Assembly: GCF_013371465.1 (NCBI RefSeq)
Contig: NZ_JABWDU010000002.1
Coordinates: forward strand, 599,666-663,665
Source: Ensifer oleiphilus
GTDB lineage: Bacteria; Pseudomonadota; Alphaproteobacteria; Rhizobiales; Rhizobiaceae
Length of the DNA: 64,000 nt
Direction: 5' to 3'
In this document: piece by piece, positions 52,334 to 61,600 of the stretch
How the letters are laid out: the number at the start of each line of letters is the position of its first letter
Position numbering within the stretch: the first letter of the stretch is position 1
Position numbers and translations under genes: made by a program
The notes under the pieces: model-generated
The model's input: only the letters and a program-made list of their open reading frames with translations
What the model was told of the DNA's origin: nothing
Database searches by the model: none

Positions 52334-52931
52334 GGAACCCATTCGGTTTGCTGTCGATTTCACTTGCCCTGACAAGGGCCGGGCGGTCCGTCACCACCCT
52401 TATGTAGCGGTCGACGACCTCGCTCTCGGGCAGGATCTTGCGCATCCATTGCAGCGCACTGGCCAAAAGCAGATCGGCGGCACTCATCGTCGCGCCGAGC
52501 AGATAGGCCTGCCGGCTGAGCACGTCGATCACATGCCCGCACATTTCGCTGTAGAGCCGCGCCTGCGCCGGATTGTTGATCGTCGCCCCGGTGATGTGCG
52601 CCAGCGCCGTCGGCTCGATCACGCCGGCATAATAGGCAAGCCAGGAGAGATAGGCGCCGCGCTCGGGATGGCCCGGCGCCCGGCCGAGACTGCATTCGGG
52701 GTGAAGGTCGGTCAGGTACTGCACCACGGCGGACGATTCCCAGATCAGCGCGCCCCTGTGCAAAAGCGCCGGCACCTGTTTGTGCGGGTGCGGATTGTCA
52801 TCGTCGGGCGCGCCCGAGCCATCCCAGCGCCGGATCGAGACATAACGGATCTCGTATTCCGCACCGATCTCCTCGAGCAGCCAGACGATGCGCGAGGAGC
52901 GCGACTGCGGTGCGTGGATGAGCGTCAGCAT
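52326..52931 (-). CDS. Glutathione S-transferase family protein
   Basis: A 201-residue GST-like protein: LTLIHAPQSRSSRIVWLLEEIGAEYEIRYVS, and the glutathione-site KQVPALLHRGALIWESSAVVQYLTDLHP, followed by the all-helical C-terminal domain (YLLGATMSAADLLLASALQWMRKI). GGAGG is well placed. It lies between thyA and folA in a row of three genes, which is unusual; substrate is unknown. Confidence 0.9.
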   Translation of the reverse strand: MLTLIHAPQSRSSRIVWLLEEIGAEYEIRYVSIRRWDGSGAPDDDNPHPHKQVPALLHRGALIWESSAVVQYLTDLHPECSLGRAPGHPERGAYLSWLAYYAGVIEPTALAHITGATINNPAQARLYSEMCGHVIDVLSRQAYLLGATMSAADLLLASALQWMRKILPESEVVDRYIRVVTDRPALVRASEIDSKPNGFHD

Positions 52932-53084
52932 CGAAACCTCCCGACAGCGCCGCGTCGAACAGAACACGCAAAGGCCGCTGCAACGCCTGAATTACGCCAG
53001 AGGCGGAAGACCCTCCCAGCCTGCCGCCGTCACGCGAATGCCCGTATAGATCCCCCTGCCCGCGCCCCGCGCGGCGGCGACATG

Positions 53085-53879
53085 TCAGACGGCGATCGGC
53101 GCCTTGATGGTTGAATCGGCTTCGTAGCCGACAAGGGTAAAGTCTTCAAAACGGAACGAAAACAGATCCTTGACATCAGGATTGATCTGCATGCTCGGCA
53201 ATGTCTTCGGCGTGCGGGCAAGCTGCAGCCGCGCCTGGTCGAAATGGTTGTGGTAGATGTGCGCATCGCCAAAGGTATGCACGAAATCGCCCGGCTTCAG
53301 CCCGGTCACCTGCGCCACCATCATCGTCAGAAGGGCGTAGGAGGCGATGTTGAATGGCACGCCGAGAAAGATGTCGGCTGAGCGCTGGTAGAGCTGGCAG
53401 GAAAGCTTGCCGTCGGCGACGTAGAACTGGAACAGGCAATGGCACGGTGGCAGCGCCATCTCGTCGACCAGCGCCGGGTTCCAGGCCGAAACGATGTGCC
53501 GGCGCGAATTCGGATTGGTCTTCAGGCTTTCGACGAGCCCCGCGATCTGGTCGATGTGGCGTCCGTCCGGCGCCGGCCAGGAACGCCACTGGTAGCCGTA
53601 GACAGGGCCGAGATCGCCGTTTTCGTCCGCCCACTCGTCCCAGATGCTGACGCCGTTGTCCTTGAGGTAGGCGATGTTGGTCTCGCCCTTCAGGAACCAG
53701 AGCAGTTCGTGGATGATCGAGCGCAGGTGCAGCTTCTTGGTTGTCAGTACCGGGAAGCCTTCCGACAGGTCGAAACGCATCTGGTAGCCGAAGACCGAGC
53801 GCGTGCCCGTCCCCGTCCGGTCGCCCCGGTCGGTTCCGCTGGTCATCACATGGTCGAGGAAGTCGAGATATTGCTGCAT
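53085..53879 (-). CDS. thyA: Thymidylate synthase
   Basis: A 264-residue ThyA that methylates dUMP to dTMP with methylene-tetrahydrofolate. Complete signature: [21 protein letters not shown], the catalytic Cys in [13 protein letters not shown] (~146), [20 protein letters not shown] and [12 protein letters not shown]. Length is identical to the E. coli enzyme (264). Followed by gst and folA, which closes the folate cycle. Confidence 0.98.
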   Translation of the reverse strand: MQQYLDFLDHVMTSGTDRGDRTGTGTRSVFGYQMRFDLSEGFPVLTTKKLHLRSIIHELLWFLKGETNIAYLKDNGVSIWDEWADENGDLGPVYGYQWRSWPAPDGRHIDQIAGLVESLKTNPNSRRHIVSAWNPALVDEMALPPCHCLFQFYVADGKLSCQLYQRSADIFLGVPFNIASYALLTMMVAQVTGLKPGDFVHTFGDAHIYHNHFDQARLQLARTPKTLPSMQINPDVKDLFSFRFEDFTLVGYEADSTIKAPIAV

Positions 53880-54080
53880 GGTCTGGCGCCGCCGATTCGT
53901 GTTGTCCCAAATTTAGGGTGAAGCCGGCGGCAAACCAATGTCTCGTGGGTATTTATCCCGCAAATTTAGCCGTTCAAACCGGGATCTTGAGGAAAGCTTG
54001 CGCGTTTCCGCCGGCATCCCGACTCCGGGTATCTGTCACGTTGATCAATTCGGCCCGATCCAGCCCGAGTTTGCCGCGAC

Positions 54081-54389
54081 CTAAAGCGTCTGCAGCTTGC
54101 CGAGGTTCTTGGCCACCAGATAGTAGAAGGTCACGCGGGACTTGGAGCGGTCCTCAGACATCGCCTTCGCCGTGGCCGAGATGGCCGCATCCGCGTCCGC
54201 GCCGACGACGCCGAGCTTCTTCTCGCACCACTTTTCCCGGACGCGATCGAGTTCCTTGGGGTCGGTGGCCGACACGAGCGAGGAATCCTTGTTGCGCAGC
54301 GCAATGCCGAGATGGCGCACGATCTTGTTCACGACAGCCTCGTCGGCGCCGCCGTCATACTTCTGCACATCTGCGAGATAGCCGGTCAT
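54081..54389 (-). CDS. DUF2853-family protein
   Basis: A 102-residue mostly helical protein: YLADVQKYDGGADEAVVNKIVRHLGIALRNKDSSLVSATDPKELDRVREKWCEKKLG, then DRSKSRVTFYYLVAKNLGKL. DUF2853 proteins are widespread in proteobacteria and of unknown function. GGAGGCATC precedes the ATG. It is divergent from the tmRNA gene. Confidence 0.88.
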   Translation of the reverse strand: MTGYLADVQKYDGGADEAVVNKIVRHLGIALRNKDSSLVSATDPKELDRVREKWCEKKLGVVGADADAAISATAKAMSEDRSKSRVTFYYLVAKNLGKLQTL

Positions 54390-54562
54390 GATGCCTCCAC
54401 ATTGGATTACCCGAAAAACGGCAGCCTGTCCCGCATGCCCGGGCGGCCCGCCTGCAGCAGCCGGAGTTTTTCATGGCTGCCGATCAAGTCAAGCGTTTTG
54501 GAAAAGCAGCGATTTATCCGCACCCTCCCCTTTTCTTGGGCGCTGGAAAGACCTATATGACA

Positions 54563-54905
54563 GATGCCGTCTTAGGGCGGCTATGGCAATAAACGGGCGG
54601 TGAAATAAACCCATTGGACCCGGGGGCGGTACCCGGCGCCTCCACCAAAAACCGGTCGACACGTCGATGACCGGCTTTTGATGGGGGCGAAATAGGATCG
54701 ACAAGGGCGTAAAGATCGACTTTTTGCTCGGCATTGTACCACCGTTATCGGGCTAAACTTATAGTTGCAAACGACAACTATGCTGAAGCACGTCTCGCTG
54801 CCTAACGGCGGTGCGACACTTCAAATCAAGTCCTTCCGGGTAGCACCGTAAGGCGGGGTCCGAAGGCACCTGGCAACAGAAGCCTTCACCTTCTCCCCCG
54901 CTTCG
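54563..54905 (+). ncRNA. ssrA: Transfer-messenger RNA, circularly permuted (two-piece)
   Basis: Permuted alphaproteobacterial tmRNA. The acceptor piece comes first and ends with encoded CCA (54645-54647); its 7-base strand CGCCTCC pairs with GGGGGCG that begins the coding piece at 54683. Between them is a spacer hairpin (54648-54682) that is removed. The tag reading frame is at 54767-54805: ANDNYAEARLAA then TAA. The T-stem CCGGG/CCCGG closes a loop GGCGGTA that lacks the usual TTCRANY. The tag is added to stalled proteins and recognised by ClpXP. Both outer ends are approximate. Next gene is sspB. Confidence 0.93.
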
Positions 54906-55001
54906 AAATGGTCTATAGATGCTTGGATAATTGACTCGTCATATTCTGACGGGCAATGGAAAGCCGACAGTAGAATTGAGTTCGAGAAAGACGGGAATCC
55001 C

Positions 55002-55517
55002 ATGGGCCAGGACCACATTCGCTACGACATTCTGGCGCAGGACGCGCTTCGCGGCGTCATCCGCAAAGTGCTGACCGAGGTTGCGGCCACCGGCCACCTG
55101 CCTGGCGAGCACCATTTCTTCATCACCTTCCTGACCGGGGCGCCGGGTGTTCGCATCTCGCAGCACCTGAAATCCAAGTATCCCGAGCAGATGACCATCG
55201 TCGTCCAGCACCAGTTCTGGGAACTCAAGGTCTCCGATATCGGCTTCGAGATCGGCCTTTCCTTCTCCGATACGCCGGAGCGGCTCGTCATTCCATTCAA
55301 TGCCATTCGCGGCTTCTACGACCCCTCGGTCAACTTCGAACTCGAGTTCGACGTGGCCGCGGCCGAGGAGGAAGAACTCGAATCGGCGGAGATCACCGCC
55401 TACCCCGTGCCTGAAACCGACGGCGAAGTGCCGCCCAAGGACGCGGACAAATCCAGCGAAGCCAAGAATGGCGGCGGCTCGGTCGTTTCGCTCGATTCCT
55501 TCCGCAAGAAAAACTGA
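55002..55517 (+). CDS. sspB: SspB-alpha, ClpXP adaptor for tmRNA-tagged proteins
   Basis: A 171-residue SspB. Core YDILAQDALRGVIRKVLTEVA, GEHHFFITFLTGAPGVRIS, LKSKYPEQMTIVVQHQFWELKVSD, FEIGLSFSDTPERLVIPFNAIRGFYDPSVNFELEF. It tethers ssrA-tagged proteins to ClpX. An acidic, Glu-rich tail leads to the C-terminal SLDSFRKKN, the probable ClpX-binding segment. It lies about 100 bases after the tmRNA gene that makes its substrates. Confidence 0.95.
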   Translation: MGQDHIRYDILAQDALRGVIRKVLTEVAATGHLPGEHHFFITFLTGAPGVRISQHLKSKYPEQMTIVVQHQFWELKVSDIGFEIGLSFSDTPERLVIPFNAIRGFYDPSVNFELEFDVAAAEEEELESAEITAYPVPETDGEVPPKDADKSSEAKNGGGSVVSLDSFRKKN

Positions 55518-55537
55518 GGCAGCTGAAAGGGCGCGGC

Positions 55538-55747
55538 ATGAGTGGTGACGTCGTCAATCTACGCCAATTCCGCAAGCGCAATGCCCGCGCCGAAAAAGAG
55601 AAGCAGGCCGAACAGAACCGTATTTCGTTCGGCCGCACCAAAGCCGAGAAATCGCTGACCGACGCCTTGAACGCGAAAGCGGCAAAAGCCCTCGACCAGG
55701 GGCGCCGCGAGCCCACAGCCGATCGACCCGATGAGGCCGAGGACTGA
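55538..55747 (+). CDS. DUF4169-family protein
   Basis: A 69-residue, highly charged protein: VVNLRQFRKRNARAEKEKQAEQNRISFGRTKAEK, typical of DUF4169, which commonly follows SspB in alphaproteobacteria. AAGG lies before the ATG; it is 20 bp after sspB, so probably co-transcribed. Function unknown. Confidence 0.9.
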   Translation: MSGDVVNLRQFRKRNARAEKEKQAEQNRISFGRTKAEKSLTDALNAKAAKALDQGRREPTADRPDEAED

Positions 55748-55944
55748 AGCACAGGACGCGTAAACGGCTGCGTCTTCTTCAAATCATCGTCGAAACAGAT
55801 TGTGCGGAACGTCTCACGCCTGAATGCGTTGCTAGAGCATCAAAGCCGGCGCTTGGTTCGGCAAAAGTGATTCTGCGTCAAGGACTTGCAGCAGCGTCCC
55901 GAATCAAACCGCCAACGACTTGAATCAATTTGCGAGCTCCGGCG

Positions 55945-56181
55945 ATGATCCGAAAACACTCCGCCACCCTGCACGGACACCGCACCAGTTTTTCGCTGGA
56001 GGACCCGTTCTGGCTTGAGCTGAAGACGATCGCGGCCGCCCGCGCCATGCCGATCGCGCAATTGATCGTCGAGATCGACGACGCGCGCAGCAGTGACAGC
56101 AACCTCTCCTCGGCACTTCGGGTCTACGTTCTCGACTGGATCAAGTCGAACGTGCCGCGCTCAGCGGCCGGCGACACGTGA
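55945..56181 (+). CDS. Ribbon-helix-helix domain protein
   Basis: A 78-residue protein: HSATLHGHRTSFSLEDPFWLELKTIAAARAMPIAQLIVEIDDARSSDSNLSSALRVYVLDWIK. It matches the RHH_4 type of ribbon-helix-helix proteins, common as small DNA-binding regulators. Its 3' end overlaps the convergent diguanylate cyclase gene by 21 bases. A TTG at 55930 would add five residues. Targets are unknown. Confidence 0.83.
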   Translation: MIRKHSATLHGHRTSFSLEDPFWLELKTIAAARAMPIAQLIVEIDDARSSDSNLSSALRVYVLDWIKSNVPRSAAGDT

Positions 56182-57033
56182 CGGCTCGTCGGCATGGTTT
56201 GCGAAACTGTCCGTCAGGGCGTCGGCGAGGCCGGCGCGCAGCTGGGTCGCCATAGCCCTGATCCCGCCCGGCAGCCGTGAAAACTCGATGAGACACACCC
56301 GGTTGCGCCCCGTGTTCTTGGCGAGGTAGAGCTGATCGTCCGCGATCTTGAAAATGTCCTCGTACTGCACCGGATAGGTAAACAGCGCCACGCCGATGCT
56401 GACCGTCACGGGATCGGCATCCGGTGCAATCGCCTGCCCGTGCTCAGCCACCGCCAGACGAATGCGCTCGGCCATCGCCCCGACCGTTGCGGGATGGGCA
56501 TGGTGAATGAAGACGCCGAATTCCTCGCCGCCGAGACGGCCGATCAGGCCGCCATCGCCCACAGCCAGGCGGACCGCGGTCGCTATCGCCACCAACGCAT
56601 CATCACCGGCGAGATGGCCATGGCGATCGTTGATGCGCTTGAAGTGGTCGGCGTCCAGCACCATCAGCGCCGACGTCGTGGGAAAAGGCTTGAGATCCTG
56701 TTCGGCAACGAACGCCGTGACATCCGACGTGAACGCAGCCCTGTTGAGACAGCCGGTCAGGCCGTCATAGCGGCTCGCCAGCGTCAGCAGATCGTTGGCG
56801 CATGCAAGCTGCTGAAGCTTGATGCCGATGAAGGCGAAAAGCGGGATGGCCAGAAGCAGCGGAATGAACAGGGCAAGGCGCATCGACGTCGCCATCACCT
56901 CCGCCCCGAACGGGGCGATGTAGTGATAGGTGATGAGAACCGCAACGGCAGTGCAACCAACCGCACCCGAGAATGTCCAGTTGATGATCCAGATGATCGC
57001 GCGGCGATCAAGGCCCTGTTTCAGTGACGTCAT
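56161..57033 (-). CDS. Membrane-bound diguanylate cyclase (GGDEF)
   Basis: A 290-residue protein with two membrane segments (~16-43, ~60-85: IIWIINWTFSGAVGCTAVAVLITYHYIAP and LALFIPLLLAIPLFAFIGI) and a GGDEF domain: RYDGLTGCLNRAAF, VLDADHFKRINDRHGHLAGDDALVAIA, and the active motif IGRLGGEEFGVF (GGEEF). It makes cyclic di-GMP in the cytosol. The inhibitory site RxxD is not present before GGEEF (sequence DGGLIGRLGGEEF). The start follows GGGGGG. Its 3' end overlaps the RHH gene. Confidence 0.92.
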   Translation of the reverse strand: MTSLKQGLDRRAIIWIINWTFSGAVGCTAVAVLITYHYIAPFGAEVMATSMRLALFIPLLLAIPLFAFIGIKLQQLACANDLLTLASRYDGLTGCLNRAAFTSDVTAFVAEQDLKPFPTTSALMVLDADHFKRINDRHGHLAGDDALVAIATAVRLAVGDGGLIGRLGGEEFGVFIHHAHPATVGAMAERIRLAVAEHGQAIAPDADPVTVSIGVALFTYPVQYEDIFKIADDQLYLAKNTGRNRVCLIEFSRLPGGIRAMATQLRAGLADALTDSFANHADEPSRVAGR

Positions 57034-57435
57034 GCCACCCCCCGTTGCAAACCGCACTGTGATGCCGGGAAGCTAACGAGCGATCAAACATTCCATTAGA
57101 ATTTTAGGGGTCACGTACTTCTTGGCTGGCAAAACAGGCGCGCGCAACCGAATCAGGCCGGCATCGGGACTGAACGCAGGGCCTGGCCGGATCAAGGTCA
57201 CGCCCATCCGGAGGAAATGCTCAGTCTCTACCCGTCAAAACATAGACTTTTGATTGCAACTGGGGCCCACTTCTTGCCCTCTGTGTGCCTTGAGCAACAG
57301 GTCGCGCAATTCCGCATGCGCCGACACCGGATCTGACGCAAATTCACTTGTTTAGAACACCCTAATTTCAAACAATTCAACGGCTGCCAGCGGCCGCGGC
57401 CTCTGGCGCTCGTGAGTTCTGAGAGGGAGAACACC
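57034..57435. other. Divergent promoter gap
   Basis: Stretch of 402 bases between the cyclase start and the outer-membrane gene start. It is AT-richer than its surroundings near 57080-57110 and 57340-57375. No ORF or repeat is supported. Confidence 0.45.
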
Positions 57436-58227
57436 ATGCAGCTCTATGCCCGGATCGGTTTGGCCACGTGCTTGACCCTATCGTCGGCCACGATTGCCAG
57501 CGCAGCCGACATCGCACCACTCCTTGCACCGACGGCGCAGCCGCAGGAGACGAAGAGCGGATGGAAGTTCACCATCGCACCCTACTTCTGGGTTGCGGGC
57601 CTGACGGGCGATGTCGGCCAGTTCGGCCTACCACCCGTGCACGTCGATGCCAGCTTCAGCGACATCTGGGACAAGCTCGATTTTGCCTTCATGGCGATGG
57701 GCGAGGCGCGCAATGGCCCCTACAGCATCTTCGGCGACGTCATCTACACGAAGCTATCGGCCAGCGGCAGCACGCCGAACGGTATCCTCGCCAATAGCGT
57801 GGATGTGGACTCGACGTCTTTCTCCGCGCTGCTGGGCGTCGGCTATGCCATTTACGAAGACCAGTCGGCCAATCTCGACATCGTCGGCGGACTGAGGGTC
57901 TGGTCGGTCGACACCACGCTTTCGTTCTCTGGCGGCCTGCTGGATGGTGTCAGCCGGGATGATGGCGCCACCTGGGTCGATGCGGTCGCCGGCCTGCGCG
58001 GCACCTATAACTTCACGCCCGAGTTTTATCTGACTGGTTGGGGGCTGGTCGGCGGCGGCGGTGCGGATCTCGACTGGGATGCAGCACTCGGCCTGGGTTA
58101 CCGGTTCAGCGATACGATTTCCGCTGTCGCCGGCTATCGCGCCCTTGGCGTCGACTACAGCCACGACGGTTTCGAGTACGACACCGTGCAGCACGGACCG
58201 ATCCTGGGGGTCGCCATCCGCTTCTGA
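57436..58227 (+). CDS. Outer-membrane beta-barrel protein of unknown function
   Basis: A 263-residue exported protein: signal peptide (LATCLTLSSATIASAADI) followed by repeated amphipathic strands and Gly/aromatic-rich turns, e.g. FTIAPYFWVAGLTGDVGQFG, LDIVGGLRVWSVDTTLSF, NFTPEFYLTGWGLVGGGGADLDWDAALGLGYRFSDTISAVAGYRALGVDY, ending GPILGVAIRF. The C-terminal Phe is typical for outer-membrane insertion. GAGAGGGAG precedes the 57436 ATG. Similar proteins are annotated as hypothetical outer-membrane proteins. Confidence 0.85.
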   Translation: MQLYARIGLATCLTLSSATIASAADIAPLLAPTAQPQETKSGWKFTIAPYFWVAGLTGDVGQFGLPPVHVDASFSDIWDKLDFAFMAMGEARNGPYSIFGDVIYTKLSASGSTPNGILANSVDVDSTSFSALLGVGYAIYEDQSANLDIVGGLRVWSVDTTLSFSGGLLDGVSRDDGATWVDAVAGLRGTYNFTPEFYLTGWGLVGGGGADLDWDAALGLGYRFSDTISAVAGYRALGVDYSHDGFEYDTVQHGPILGVAIRF

Positions 58228-58338
58228 TCCGACGCGCCTCCGGCGGTCTCAGACGAGCGATCGACGGGACTGCCAGCTTGCTGCAGCATTTCTCCTCAAA
58301 TCGCACCCGATCTGAGGTGGTGTCCGGTCGTCCGAATG

Positions 58339-58410
58339 TCTACTGCATATTCCTTGAATCGGAATCGATTTAAGCGAAGAATTATGCAGCAGATCTAAAG
58401 CGTTGAAACG
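58339..58410. repeat. CTGCATA...ATTATGCAGCAG inverted repeat, family 2, copy 3
   Basis: CTACTGCATATTCCTTGAATCG at left pairs with CGATTTAAGCGAAGAATTATGCAGCAG on the right, followed by ATCTAAAGCGTTGAAACG. It is the fullest copy of the family in this window. Confidence 0.65.
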
Positions 58411-58463
58411 TGCTTGGCGTCACGTACGATGCGCGCCGATGTAAAATTTGAACGCAGCCTTGG

Positions 58464-58488
58464 CGGCCTTGTTAGATGAACAAGGCCG
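58464..58488. terminator. Hairpin between convergent genes
   Basis: Perfect 10-bp stem CGGCCTTGTT / AACAAGGCCG with loop AGATG. No T tract. It could end or protect either transcript. Confidence 0.4.
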
Positions 58489-58657
58489 TTATAGCACGCT
58501 GAATTGCCGGCTGTTTTGTCCGCAAACGGAATAGGATTCCTTGAAGCGCGCCGTCGAGGACCGATGCGCAAGCCTCGCCCTCCCAAGCCTCTCCTCGCCG
58601 GAAAACGCGATCCGGCAGGTCCAGCAGGTTTCGATGCTCGAAACCGGGTATCAATGC

Positions 58658-61600
58658 CTATTGCACCGTGACACCGGGCAGAACGTCGAAATTCAGCCCC
58701 TGCCCGTTAGATTTCTGTTGGTCTTCGACCGTTCCCGGCGGCACCTGCGACGGGGCGCCCAGTTGCTGTTGCTGCTGGCGTTCACGCTCGACGCGCGCGG
58801 CTTCTTCCGCTGCCTTGCGCGCGGCCTCTTCCGCCGCCTTTCGTTCCGCCTCCGCGCGGGCCGCCAGATCCGCCTTCACCCGTTCCGCCTCAACTGCTGC
58901 CGCCGCACGCCGCCGCTCTTCGGCAACCGCCCGCAGGCGCTCGACTTCACGCTGCTGCGCCTTTGCCTTGTAAAGCTGCACCTCGCGACGCAGCCGTTGC
59001 TTCTCAAGCACGTTGGCCTGCAGCGTCTCGACACGTCGGCGCTCGCGCTCAAACGCCCGAAGCGACAGGAAATTCGAGAGATCGGCAACATCGAGGTTCA
59101 CGCCCGGGGACGAAAGCAGGCCGGCATAACTCAGCCGCACCCGCGGCTCGGCCCCCGCCAGCGCCTCGTCGCCCGGCCGGAAGGTCATGTCAATGTTCGC
59201 GTCGAGACGCGCAGCCGCCAGATCCAGCGATGCTTCACCGGCAAAGGCTGCGTTGCCGTCGGCAGCCGTGACGTTCTGCGCCCTGAGCACGCCACCGGCA
59301 ATGCTGAAGGGGACCTTGACCACACCGACGACCGACTGGCCGGAAAACACGGCCGCCTCAGCTGCCTGGCGGATTGCATCGGGCGAAATCTCCGTCTTCA
59401 TGGCGTCGGCAGTTGCCATCAGTTGCGGCAGCACCGCGCTGTTGATGCCGTTGAGGGTCACGCCATTGAAGGTAGCAGTGCCCGAACCGCTTGCCGAATG
59501 GGCCATGGCTTGCGCGTTCGCGCCCGATGCCTCGAGCGCAACCGAGAGGTCGAAGGTGCCGGTGGCGACCGGGGCGCCCGCACGCATCCACCCAGCCTGC
59601 GCCAGATCCCCGCCCTTGACGTCGAGCCGCGAGCGCAGGAAGCCGGAGCCATTGGCATTGCCGAGCTGCAACCGGCCTTCGAGCTTGCCGCCGAGCCAGT
59701 CGCCAGTCGCATCGGTGAAAGCGATCTCATCGCCCTTCCACTCCAGCTTTCCGGCAAAATTGCCGATGGCGCCGTAGAACCCCGGCCAGAAGTTGGCGGC
59801 CTGCACATCGAGCGCCACGTTGAAACCGGTCCAGGCGGCTTGCGCCACTGATGTTTTCGACAGCGCTCCGCTCGACATGTCCTGAACGTGGCCAAGGATG
59901 CCCTCGGCCAGCCAGGCGAGATCGAGCGTGGCAACGCTGATCTGGCCGTCGGCCTTGCCCGGCACCTTGCGGTCGATCGTCAGCGCGCCCGCAAAGCCGT
60001 TGTTGTCGGCCTTGCCTTCGACGGTCGTGAAGGCGATCGCCTCCGGTGTCGTCGCCACGTCGGCCGACACCGAAATCGGCAGGCCGGTGCCCGTCTGCGG
60101 CAATGCGATGCCCTGCTGCAGCAGGTAGGGCTCGAGGTCTTCGGTCTGGAGTGTCAGTTTGGCCTGACCCTCGAGGAAATGGTCTCGCGAGAGATCGAAA
60201 CTGCCCTTGGCGGCAAGCGACGTCTTCTCGGTGGTAAAGGTCACCGTGCCATTGGCGTTGGAGCCATCGGTGCTCTGCAGCTTGATGGAGAGGATGCCGT
60301 TGGCGTCGGCATCGAAAGGCAGCGGGTCGAACCCGGCCTGGCCGAGCAGCAGCAGCGTCTGCGGGTTTTCGAGCGTCGCTTCGAGCAGCATGCCCTTGCC
60401 GGCAAGGGCCTGCGCCATGTCGGGCGCCTGATAGCTTGCGGCAATCTTGGTGCCGTTGGCGGTGCCGAAAATGCCGAAGGTCGCAGGCGCATTGCCTTCC
60501 TTGTTGCCGGCCGTCAGCGTCACGTCGAAGGCGGCGTCCGTATAGAAGGGTCCGGCCCTGGTCAGGCGGCGAAGGGCGGGATGATCGACGGCGTGCCGGC
60601 CGATCATGTCCAGGAACGGTGTCAGGTCCTTGGCCGCCAGCTTCATCTTGGCGGAAATTACCGGCTTTTCGAGATCGCCGCTGGCGCGACCGGAAAAGGC
60701 GAGCTGGGCGCCGGCAAGCGAGCCGATCGCCACGCGCTCGGCCTGAAGCTGGCCATTCTTGAATGTCACCACCGCCTGGACGTCGCGCGCCTCCTCGCCG
60801 AAAGCGGAGAACTCGTCGGCGGAAAGGTCGGCCGCAATCGCATGCTGCATCAGGGTGGAAGCCGAGGCATCGCCGGCAACCAGCCCCGCCAGCGCCTGCA
60901 GCGCTTCGAGGTCGATGCGATTGCCGTTCAGCTGCAGCGACAGGTTCGGCTGCTGCTCGGCGAAGGACTGACGCTGGAGCCGCCCCTTGAGGCTGGCCTC
61001 GCCGGCGGCCACTTCGAGGTTTTCGAACTGCTGCAGCGTATCGGTCAGGTTGACCGTGGCCGAAAAGCCCGCGGTCTTCAGCTTGCGGATCGCCGGGTCG
61101 ACGGAACCCGCCAACCAACTCGCCAGGCCCGAAGGCTGGTTGGACGCGAGAAGCAGGTCGCCACGGAACGAGCGCTGGCCCTTGAGGTTGAGCCGCCCCT
61201 TGGCCTCCAGCTGAGTGCGCCCGGGCAGAAGGGCGACGACATTGTCGATCACCCAGCCGGCACCATCCGGCTGCACGTCGATGCGCACGTCGCGCACGGT
61301 CGTATCGCCGATGACGATCGCCGGCAGTTTCAGGCTGGCCCGTCCCGGCACCTGCGGAATGGGGATATCGGCGGCAATCGCCAGCATCGCCTCCAGCCGC
61401 TGGCGCATGGAGATCGCCGGGTCGCGCCCGGTCTTGCCGTTGCTGCCGGAATTGCCGATGCGGCTGACGTCGATCTGCTGGCCGTCGGCGATCAGCAGGA
61501 ACTTCTGGTCCTTGCCGGTATCGAGCGTCGCCTCGCCGGTCACCACATATGGATCATCAGCAGGGCCGACCTCGAAGCGGTATTCCGGCACGCGGATGCT

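Larger units (their letters stand above)
58228..58657. other. Gap with repeat and hairpin
   Basis: 430 bases between convergent stop codons: family-2 repeat at 58339-58410 and a 10-bp perfect stem at 58464-58488 (CGGCCTTGTT / AACAAGGCCG, loop AGATG). No ORF is supported. Confidence 0.5.

Noticed and set aside
54312-54603. Short ORFs running into the tmRNA gene
   Set aside because: They overlap the DUF2853 gene antisense and the tmRNA; not protein coding.
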